NCBI RefSeq assembly: GCF_025698545.1
Contig: NC_068577.1
Span: forward strand, 6,959,501-7,023,500
Reading direction: 5' to 3'
Length of the DNA: 64,000 nucleotides
Source of the DNA: Gossypium raimondii
Lineage: Eukaryota; Streptophyta; Magnoliopsida; Malvales; Malvaceae
Below are positions 55,516 through 64,000 of this stretch, piece after piece (position 1 is the first letter of the stretch; each line of letters begins with the position of its first letter). A program made the position numbers and the translations under genes. A model generated the notes under the pieces. The model had not been told where the DNA came from. It was given only the letters and a program-made list of their open reading frames with translations, and made no database searches.

Positions 55516-57690
55516 CTACTCCTTCGCAGATAATATCTCCATTAGAGAAAACCAAGTCCCTGAAATTGCAAGAACAACTCCAAAGATCATGATTCCAATA
55601 TCCAAACTGCATCCCTTGCATCCCTGCTCATCCTTGAACGCCAACAAATGAAACAAACCGGGCAATATGAACCCCAAACAGCAGCATACGCTGCTTCCGA
55701 CCAAGGACAAGAAATCCGCGAAATTCGGGACGAACAAAGCTACCAAGCTTACAATCAAAACAAATAACCATCTTAGCCACACGCAGTACCTCCCTCCCGA
55801 AAACCGCCTCTCGACGATCTCGTAAACCGGATTCATCATCAAGGGGAAAGTGAAAAATAAGTTGATGCAAAGGCCTAGTTGAACCAAACTGCTAATCCAG
55901 CCAGTCCCCAAGTTAGAAGTGATGATATCTTTGGTTTTATCACCAAAAGCAAAATAACCCAAAGCTCCAAATGCTCCATACATCAAAGTGGTCAACCCCA
56001 TGCTAAGTGCCAATATTTTGTTAAACTTTGCATTGTCTTTCATCTCAGATTCTATAGGCAAAACCATAGCAATCCCTTCATATCCAAAAAGAGCCACACC
56101 CATGCCATAAAAGAACACAGAGACACCACCAAAAGCCTTAACTTCACGCCTTCGGCGCATAATGAGTCTCAAATCCTCCAACATAACCACTCCCATTGCC
56201 CCGATATCCACAACATCAGCAAAAATGCTTAATGGAGCTAAATGTGTCAATGTTTTGATTGAGTTCAACCCCAACTGAAATGGGAAACATCCCCATATAT
56301 ACAAACTCTTCACCGTAAAACGGGACATCCCGGAACTTAGACCCAAATCCGAGGATGGTTCATCGTGAAAAAGATGGAGCAGAGTGTTGGCAATAAATAT
56401 AAGATATCCAATACAAAATCCAGCTTGAGAGAGAGTAATGAGCACATCAACAACAAACCTGTCAATGGAATTATTAAAAACTTTAGCAATGAGAGGATAA
56501 AATAATCAAATTGGGATGTTTATGTTTCCCCATTGGGAAAAAGAATGATTAGCCATAAAAACATCAAGAAGAGGCAGCTTGCAATGGTCAGCAATAAACC
56601 AGGTGAAGCAAAAAAAGGGTTAATTTACGAAATGTCCTCAATCTATTGCTCATGTTCCAAATTAGTTCCATAAATTCCAAATGTTCTATTTGAGCCCTCA
56701 AAGTATGAGTATTGTATTAATCAGATATTCCATCAGCTTAGATGTCAATTTTGTCATTAAATGACAATTCAATTATGACATGCAATATATCTAAAACACG
56801 TAGACAGAATTGTAAACACGTGTATACAAACAATTTAGATTTAACAGACTAAGAACAAACAGGGTTTGTAAAATTGATTGGTGTTTGATACACTCCAGTG
56901 AGAATATTTAACAACAGAAGTAGGGTGTCTTTTTTTAAAAAGAAATAAAATCATGTGTCGTACCGAATACTTTCCTAATAAAATATAGAAGTTATCTCAT
57001 TATTTTTAATATGTTTTAAATATGTTCTACTGATCGGTCAAGCTAATCACCGAGTATACCGATACTTTTAGATTTAATTACGAAGTTTGGAGTTAGGGGT
57101 CAATTTATAAAAGTTTAAAAGTTTAAGAACATTTAGTGAAATTAACCCGAAAATATGGTGCATTTTTAGTTTCATGGTAGAACTTTAAAACACACAGTAA
57201 TCCAATGCGAGACTAATTAGGAACACATTTAAGATTAACCAAAATTTCCAAACGATTAGACCTAGCAAACAAGAGCAAAGACAATCCAAATTAAGAAAGA
57301 ATTCAAGAAAGCATAATTAAAACAACAAGAAAACCTGCCAAGTGTGCCACAAACAGCGAATCCCAGATCGCCAAAAGAAGAAATATTGGTTGTGCCATTT
57401 TCGTACGAGTCGAGCTTACGGCGGATTTGAACCAAAAGCGTCATACAGTAGGTGGTGGAGGCGGCAATGAAGGAAAGAATGAGCAACCCCATGATCCACC
57501 CGGTCCTCTTAAAAGCGTAAGGCATACCCAAAACCCCGGCGCCGACAATGGCTATAAAAACATTGGCCAAGGTCTTGGGATGTGACGATAGCGGCTTCGT
57601 GTTGTCTATAAGTGGCGTGGTTTCTTCTGCCGGGGGAGAGTTTAGCTTTCTTGAAGACGAGGGCGACGGGTTTTTCTTATCGGAAACCAT
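55516..57690 (-). CDS. AVT3: Vacuolar amino acid transporter, AVT3 type
   Basis: Two exons on the minus strand, 57335-57690 and 55516-56458, join in phase (GR|FVVDVLITLS) to 432 residues. The ATG at 57690 (MVSDKKNPSPSSS) fits the family length of about 430-440; an in-frame ATG at 57735 would add 15 residues. The N-terminus is soluble and Ser/Pro-rich, followed by about eleven membrane segments of the amino acid/auxin permease fold. Marker text: TLANVFIAIVGAGVLGMPYA (first helix), FGDLGFAVCGTLGR, LSQAGFCIGYLIFIA, YIWGCFPFQLGLNSIKTLTH, GYEGIAMVLPIESEMKD, INLFFTFPLMMNPVYEIVER and FVPNFADFLSLVGSS. Arabidopsis and yeast relatives export neutral amino acids from the vacuole. A partial duplicate of its 3' end lies immediately downstream. 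Confidence 0.93.
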
Positions 57691-57889
57691 GGCTAAATCG
57701 ATTCTCTGACCCGAAATAAAATTTGAGGGTTTCAACGTTTAATCTGCAAATGAAATCTTAAATTTTTGAAGCCTTCTGAAATCCAAAATTGTATTCACAG
57801 AGACTGAACGCTTTTGCTATTGATGGAAAAAGAGGGAGACCATGACAGCGGTTTACATGAAGATACTTTGGCATGTGTTACGTAATTAG

Positions 57890-58830
57890 GTCTAATTTTG
57901 ATTTTAGTGCCTCTAATGTGCTAAACTTTTAAATTTTAATCTTTTATGAAATAGTCCTATTTTAGGGTCTGTTTGATTGCCAGTAAAATATTTTCCGTAA
58001 AATGATTTCTGGAAAATGTTTTACTTTTCTCGTAAAATGATTTCTTGGAAAATATTTTACGGTGTTTGATTGAATCATGTAAAATATTTTCTCCGCTGAT
58101 GATTTTTGAAAATATTTTTCGGAAAAGTTGTTTTACATATATTAATATATATTAATAATTTTTATATTTTAAATTATTTTTACATATATTGCAATGATTT
58201 ATTTATAATAATACTCAATTATTAAGCTACAATATTAATCGTTATAAATTAAAAAACTAATATCAAATAAATTATTTGTAATTGTGTTAAAAAACAAGTA
58301 TTGAATAATTAAAAAACAAGTTCTTGGAAAATCGATAAATGTAAGCGCTTTTCTCTGGAAATGAAGGAAGGAATGAAGGAGGCGATAGAGAGGAGAGCAC
58401 GGAAAATGTCTTACGGAAATTGAAAGGGTAAGACATTTTCCCAAAATGTAACCCATTTTCCTTGTTTTGGAGTTCATTTTCCAAATAGAAAATGTTTTAC
58501 GCCAATCAAACGCTGGAAAAGTTGGAAATGATTTTCCGGAAAATCAATTCCGTCAATCAAACAGACCCTACTTTTCTTAATATATTTACTAATATTAAAG
58601 TGATTACATGAAAAAGAATTTAATATGAAATCCTTTCATTGTGATTTGATCAAGGTAGACACATAATAAAATTACATGTTAGGCAAATGTTTAAGGTTGA
58701 TTAAGAAACAAATAATGTCATTAGTTTAATGATGACAATTAATTTAGACATGCTTATAATATTATAAAAGTAAAGAGATTAAATTAAACTAAATTAAAGT
58801 GGAAGTATTAGCTTGTAAATATCCACATAG
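57890..58830. mobile_element. MITE family C copy interrupted by another MITE
   Basis: 57890-57962 (GGTCTAATTTTGATTTTAGT / GCCTCTAATGTGC) matches the left arm of the element at 42950. 58571-58830 (AATATTATAAAAGTAAAGAG) matches its central and right part. The element at 57963-58570 sits between them. Confidence 0.5.
57963..58570. mobile_element. hAT-like MITE, about 608 bp
   Basis: Inverted termini TAGGGTCTGTTTGATTG and CAATCAAACAGACCCTA pair without mismatch over 17 bases. Inside each end are repeated GTAAAATRATTTTC / GGAAAATRTTTTAC phrases that continue the symmetry. TAGGG-type ends and the overall look suggest the hAT superfamily. A possible 8-bp duplication (CCTATTTT / CCTACTTT) needs a slightly different choice of boundary, so the superfamily is tentative. 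No coding capacity. Confidence 0.7.
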
Positions 58831-59745
58831 TTGAGGAACAAATAATGTAATTATAATATAAATATTAAAAACATTATTTTATTTAAAAATCGATAATAAA
58901 AATATTCTAAATCAAACAAAAATTCAAATCCTTATTTAGTAATATTTGTTTTCAAGCTTTTCTATATATGGCCGATTTTTTTTTCAAATTTAAGAGAATA
59001 ATCCAATTTTTTGTACAAGTGATGAAAGCACGTTCTATAGGACTTGTTTTTGTTGATGTGACAAGCGCATTTTAGGAGGCACCATTTCTCTTTCTCTCCT
59101 TGCCACATCAACATCTACATTCTTAAAAAAGTTTTTTGTTAGATAAAAAAAATGGTCATTACGTTGAAATTTGAAAATTTTGAAAAAAGTTTAATAATTT
59201 TTTGGAAACCTCAGAATTTCGAAATAAAATTTATAGTTCGTCTCATAACAAGAATACCTACAAATCTTGGAAAATAAATCTTTAAAAGAAAACTCTTCTT
59301 GTACCCCCCAGGCGCCGCTTAGGTACTCAGTGGTTGGGCTACACGGGTGGTTGGTTGTAATTGTTTTCTTCTCCAAGTATTTATGACATCAATTGGGTTT
59401 TATTCAAAAAAAAAAAAAAGTTTCTGTTAAAAGCATTTTTTTTTCTAATTTGTGAGTCGATCTTTTCCAACATTTTGAAGAATGTTTTATATCCAGTGGT
59501 AGAGTTTTCCTATAAAGCTGAAGGTTGATATGGAGAGATTTTCAAAGTTAACTTTCGAGCAGAAGATTTGCATGTTGAGGAGCAGATTGTTGATGTTAAA
59601 AATATGAAGTTGGAAAATCGACCCAACAAAGTAAATTAGTTCAAGTAAATTTGGTGTTGTTGTTTTAATTTGGTTAATGAGTATTTATTTTTCTATATAA
59701 TTTTTTTTAAAATTTAAACAAATGAAACATGGCTTTTTGGCAAAG
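58831..59745. other. Gene-free stretch left of the MULE transposase
   Basis: No supported gene. It probably includes the 5' part of the Mutator-like element, but I could not find a terminal repeat matching the right side. Confidence 0.3.
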
Positions 59746-61494
59746 ATGAGTAAACGAATTAGAGCTGTTATTTATTACGATGGTCAAATTTGTGACACTG
59801 AAATGAGGGTTGTCTTTTTATCTGCCTAATCTAGAAAATTGACTTTCAACTGAAGCATCAAATTGAACGAGTTTTTGTCAATAATTAGAAGGAAAGTCTC
59901 AACTTCAAGCTGGAGGAAAATTTTCAGCTTGAAATATAGATATCTAACGTCAATGACCCCTGTAAGATATGATACATTTTAGCTTAAAGGCGACACGGGT
60001 GACGAGTTAATGCTTGATATGCATTTGTTCAACTGGATATGCTATACTAGAGTTATATGCGCAGTTTGTCAAAGTAGAGGAAGGTGGTCTAAGTTCGACA
60101 AAAGTTCCAGTTAATTTGTTTTAGAATAAGAAGTAGCAAGTCCAACCACATGTTGTGCAATGGTTTCACGGCGTTGTTGCAAAACTTGCATTAGAGAATG
60201 CCAAAATCATTAATGGGAAGACATTCCTTAGTTTCAACCTCCGATTGCAACTTTGGCATACAGTTGGGGTTAGTTGGTAACCCAAACACGAAGACCTCGA
60301 CATGACATTTTGTGAGTGCCATTGATTTCAACTTCGAAACGTCAATGTCCTATGTTGGACACTTATTCAGGTATGTCACCAAGTTACACAGGTGGACAAT
60401 CTGTAAGTATTGGTTTTAACATAGGGTTGTCGATAACAAATGATGTTCTCCTTACCACATGCACCGATAAAGGGACTCTAATTTGGTACATGATTTAACA
60501 ACTGGGGTTGAAAACGAATAAGAGGTTGAGAATGTAGAGGAAGTTGAAATCAATGATGATCCAATTGAAGAGTCCGGGCCTGATGGTTCAGAAATTGCAT
60601 TAATTTATGAACCAAGGGCCATTGCTACTGAACTAGAGGGGAGTGATTCTGACAATGAAGGTTCTAGCAATGCTAGAGAAACCCAACTAGATTTTACGGC
60701 ATATGAACTTCCATCCCACATACTTAATGTCAACAATAATGCTTAATATGGGTTGGAATTTCTAGAATTTCTATATAGAAGATTTTAATGTGAATTCTTC
60801 TACAAATTTTGGCGATTTACAAGTTGGAATGGAGTTTTCCTCCAAATATGCTATTGTTGTTGCAGTGAAACGGTATAACATAAAACATGGGGACAATTTC
60901 CATGTTACAAAATCACGAGCGAAAAAAATGAGGTGAAGTGCGCAGTGCATGACAATAGATGTCTCTGGAAAATTATGACATCAATGAAAAAGAAAACAAG
61001 ATTATGGACGATAAAAAATATGATGCTCCACATATTTGTGTTGTTTGAGGTATGTCATAGAATCATCTAAAATTGGATTTTGACCTTATCTTGCCTATGG
61101 TGAAAGCGAATACTCGGATTGTCATGCCATTTTTTATTGCTAATATCTGTAGTGATTATGATGATTACACCATGTCTTACTACAAATAATAAGTTGCAAG
61201 ACAGAAGACAGAGTAAAAAATGCATAATGAGTAAGATAAATCATATAATGATATGTGGTAATGGTTGGCTGTACTGAATCAATATGTCTTAGGTACCGTC
61301 ATCGATTTGCTAACGGAACTTGCGTATCATGAAAGTAGAATGGTCCAAGGCAAAAGAAATTTCCATCGTCTTTTTTGGGCATTAAAGCCATGCATTGAAG
61401 CATTTTGGTATTGTAGACCACTAGTCCAAATTGATGGTACATTCATGTACAAGAAATATGAACATCACTTGTTGACCGTTGCATAGGATACAAC
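59746..61494 (+). pseudogene. Mutator-like (MULE) transposase, broken
   Basis: The frame starts MSKRIRAVIYYDGQICDTEM (59746), as in plant MULE transposases. An acidic segment follows (EVEINDDPIEESGPDGSEIA, near 60541). The MuDR N-terminal domain reads VGMEFSSKYAIVVAVKRYNI (about 60823-60882), FHVTKSRAKK and CAVHDNRCLWKIMTSMKKK, then HICV. The transposase core is seen at RLFWALKPCIEAFWYCRPLV, QIDGTFMYKKYEHHLLTVA (61360-61484), carrying the first catalytic Asp. Many stops and frame changes interrupt it, and it ends at a TAG directly after LLTVA. The rest of the DDE core and the SWIM zinc finger are missing. When intact it cuts and moves the element and its non-autonomous relatives. Confidence 0.85.
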
Positions 61495-61499
61495 ATGTA

Positions 61500-61692
61500 A
61501 ATGTTGAGTATTAAATGTGTAATTATACCAATTTTAAAAAGCCATGTCATCATTTCTTTTAATGATTTAACGAAGGGTGACTAAAACAAAAAGAAATGAC
61601 AATGAAAGTGATGAAAATGAATTTTTTTATAGTTTGGTGATCAAGCAGAAACATACTAATAGTTAGGTGACTAATCGTATAGTTTACCCTTT
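61500..61692. repeat. Possible Mutator-type terminus
   Basis: The end GATTAGT-type text followed by GTATAGTTTACCCTT resembles the right end of the element at 25673 (GATAGTTTACCC), with TTAGGTGACTAA and GGGTGACTAAAAC inside. It may be the right terminus of the broken MULE just upstream. No matching left end was found. Confidence 0.4.
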
Positions 61693-62559
61693 TATTTTTC
61701 AAACTCAATTCAAAATTTCAACTCATTTAAGTTATTTTTCAAAACTCAAACCATAAAATAAATTTATATTCCAATTTTATTTTTATAATGAAAAGCTTTG
61801 TTAAGAAGCGTAAGAGGCAAAAACTAGAGAATCAACAATTTTGCTTAATGTTTATTTTTATATATATTTTAAAGAATATGTATTAGATATTTCTATACAA
61901 ATAATCCACAAAGAGAAATTTTGGACTGTTTAAAATATTTTTAAACCTCATTTTTAAAAATTATCTATTTTATTTATTTTTAAATATTTTCTATTAGTTT
62001 CTTTTATAATTTTCTAAATTTTTATCATTTTTAAGTATTTATCATTTTGGACAGTTTCTTTTAAAAACTCAGTTTGAAAATGATTTTCTTACACAGCAGA
62101 AAATTAAAATTTTGAAAACTGACCCGATTTGTGATATTTATAGCAATAAACCTTAACTGAATTCGTACATATGTTTTCAGATAAGCGGATCCTTGATGTT
62201 TTCTGACTTTCAACCAAACAATTTTCTTCGCTATTCTCATACCACAAACTACTTTGAGTGCATACTCAAACCAATTGAATCAAAACATAGAACTAGAAAA
62301 ATTTTTCCTTTTGGGGTGAAAACAAAAATTTTCTCTTCTTTAATAAAAACTGGTAAAATTGTTATTCTGAAAAAATATATTTATAAATTAAGAATAAAAT
62401 TTCTTTATTTTCCGGCATAATAACAATCTCTCAAAAGTTGTGTAAATAGCTCTACCGGTGCCATCTATTTATAGGAAAACAACGTAGACCATTTATAAAG
62501 TTGTAGAGGTTTATTTTAAATAGAAAAACAATATTTTACTTAGAGTAGGAGAGGATTGA
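61693..62559. other. Gene-free stretch
   Basis: Very AT-rich. No supported gene or element ends. Confidence 0.4.
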
Positions 62560-63530
62560 ACGAATTACCCCTGTATTTCTTCTAGGGTTGTCACCCTTTT
62601 AATGTTATAATTAAGTTTCGACTTTTTGCCTATTAATTATAAACTCATTTAGTCATGAAGTCATTCCACTATAGTATTGTGATTTAACTCTCTTCAACGA
62701 CAAACCATTACGAAAGCAACTACTCAGTGCTCGTCCAATGAAATTGTCATAAGTGTGTTACCTTTATAAGATATCATTGATCTCTTTGGGATAATATCAA
62801 TTCTCCCAATATGGTCCTATTTTATCTCATGGTAACCATTACATCTTCCTTCATGAAAAGTCAATCATTATCAAATAGTGATCAAGTCATCCATCACAAA
62901 GACGGACGACCCATGGCTACGTTTACCTTTTATCAACCATGTAATGCCAACAAGAGGATATCATTTACCCATGTTTTGGGATATGAATTCCACTATTGTG
63001 AATGACGATACATACTATAGAAGTCATACACCCAACGCACCAACTTTCGGTTCCTTATCTATTTGAACTCAGGTTTTTACTTACATCATAGTGTACGAGT
63101 CATGCATACATAGTTCGCCATCTACTTAGGATTTAGGTATGTCACACAATGAATGTCACAAGTGAATAAGTCCATAAACAGATTTAAGATCTATTCTGCT
63201 TAGGTCTTATCCGATGCCTAAGACAAGACATCTCCCCAATTAGACTTGATAGACGACATATTAGTCTTTCAATTTGTTTACTTAATTTTGATTAGACTAA
63301 ATACATGTTTAAATTTATCTACTAATACAAGTTTTCTTTCCATATTAAGATCCGGCCACGTAATACCGCTTAGTATTAGTTAAACATTAGACAACTAATG
63401 AGCAACATTTGCTTCCATTTTGCTTTACATGCAAAAATCATGTGAGGACAATTATAAAAAGTATATTAATGTAATCAATGAATTTGTTTTATTAACCAAC
63501 CTGTTCGAAAAAATTACAAGTGTGTATTGG
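62560..63530. repeat. Old repeat related to 13.3-18.3 kb
   Basis: Ordered similarity to the split repeat at 13330-13553 plus 17475-18300, spanning TTTAGTCATGAAGTCATTCC to GCAAAAATCATGTGAGGACA. Short frames within it are not coding. Its position directly beside Gypsy pol text suggests an LTR or internal retrotransposon region. Confidence 0.55.
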
Positions 63531-63565
63531 CGAAAATACTACACTTAAGGTACCAGATCCAACGC

Positions 63566-63780
63566 TGGTGATCTGTTAAAAGAATATTCGACCATAAAAT
63601 CGGCTAAGATCTAAACTTTGATCACTATTTTTGGGGAATATTCTATTTTGAACTCTGCCAATTCAATTCCCCATTTAATCATTCTACCTGAAGTATCTAT
63701 TTTAGACAAAATGTCCTTGATGGGCTGATTTGTCATGACAGTCACATAATGAGCTTGAAAGTAGGGTTGCAATTTGAGTT
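63566..63780 (-). pseudogene. Ty3/Gypsy RNase H fragment
   Basis: On the minus strand the sequence reads LKLQPYFQAHYVTVMTNQPI, KDILSKIDTSGRMIKWGIEL, AEFKIEYSPK and, after a stop, ILADFMVEYS. This is the RNase H region of Gypsy polyproteins (normally LxPYFQAHxIxVxTDQPL...ILSKPExSGRxxKWxIELxEFxIxY). It is of the Athila/Tat style, by memory. TDQP has become TNQP and an internal stop follows, so it is dead. The rest of the element may continue beyond the window or be lost. Confidence 0.8.
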
Positions 63781-64000
63781 GCCACTATTAAAGTGAAGAT
63801 GAGCTGATAACACTATAGAATAACATATTTTTATGTATTAATTATGTATTTATTCTGAGTATGATCCTTATTCTGAGTATGATCTTGCTAATTTGAGCTA
63901 TTTATGATCTTTTATCTCATAGGGACTAAATTTGAGGCAAAAGAAAAATTAAGGGACAAAAACGTGAATCTAGAGATAAAATGGACCAATGTGCGACACA
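63781..64000. other. Window edge, no call
   Basis: The right edge of the window. No frame, repeat end or RNA gene can be supported in these bases. Confidence 0.3.

Noticed and set aside
55879..56232. 117-codon frame on the plus strand
   Set aside because: Antisense shadow of AVT3 exon 2, which has strong family matches on the minus strand.
59191..59376. 61-codon minus-strand frame over a GC-richer patch
   Set aside because: Short, no homology recognised, and likely noncoding flank of the broken MULE.
63566..63780. Possible plant pararetrovirus RNase H
   Set aside because: The phrase LQPYFQAH...GRMIKWGIELAEF is typical of Gypsy retrotransposons, and no viral movement or coat text is nearby.
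1..64000. tRNA and rRNA genes
   Set aside because: No complete cloverleaf or rRNA core sequence seen; B-box-like words belong to SINEs or stand alone.

Overview
The window is nuclear DNA of a eudicot plant. It is AT-rich, its genes have canonical GT-AG introns, and the long gene-poor stretches are filled with plant LTR retrotransposons, MITEs, Mutator-like elements and tRNA-derived SINEs. Several repeats look like those I associate with Gossypium (cotton): LTR-type elements with TGTAACACCCC ends, CACACGG...CCGTGTG motifs, and 'stretches of GAGCTTCCCG' repeats. Cotton or another Malvaceae is therefore my guess. It is an inference from memory, not a database match.

Five complete protein-coding genes can be assembled, with exon phases that close exactly. 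They are NAC104/XND1 (21.9-23.3 kb, +), an ANTH-domain clathrin assembly protein of the PICALM5 type (34.0-36.5 kb, +), a GAUT1/GAUT3-type galacturonosyltransferase (37.9-41.6 kb, -), an RLCK-VII receptor-like cytoplasmic kinase resembling PIX13 (44.9-47.9 kb, -) and an AVT3-type vacuolar amino acid transporter (55.5-57.7 kb, -). A short orphan reading frame lies at 1.3-1.8 kb. The genes are not a functional cluster. XND1 (xylem differentiation) and GAUT (pectin synthesis) both touch cell-wall biology, but nothing in the sequence links them.

The layout is as follows. 0-13.5 kb holds the orphan ORF, two copies of a SINE, a 2.2-kb LTR-type element and degraded repeats. 13.5-17.5 kb is a decayed Copia element (5-bp TSD TATAC) nested in an older repeat, a relative of which lies at 62.6-63.5 kb. 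17.5-21.9 kb is gene-free with MITEs. NAC104 follows, then a 1.28-kb Pack-MULE (9-bp TSD TTTCTGTAA) that has captured part of a TRM/LONGIFOLIA-type gene. 25.8-32.6 kb is an LTR-type element split by a second Copia element; both have matching 5-bp TSDs. 33-48 kb is the gene-dense centre. 48-55 kb is a MITE graveyard. After AVT3 come a MITE-in-MITE nest, a dead MULE transposase gene, and at the right edge a Gypsy RNase H fragment.

The observations most worth a second look are the Pack-MULE capture together with its 'empty' relative at 52.7 kb, the SINEs with clear target-site duplications, and two local tandem duplications of gene ends (GAUT exon 1 with intron 1, and the AVT3 3' end). I saw no wholly new enzymatic system. 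All comparisons are by eye; no searches were run.
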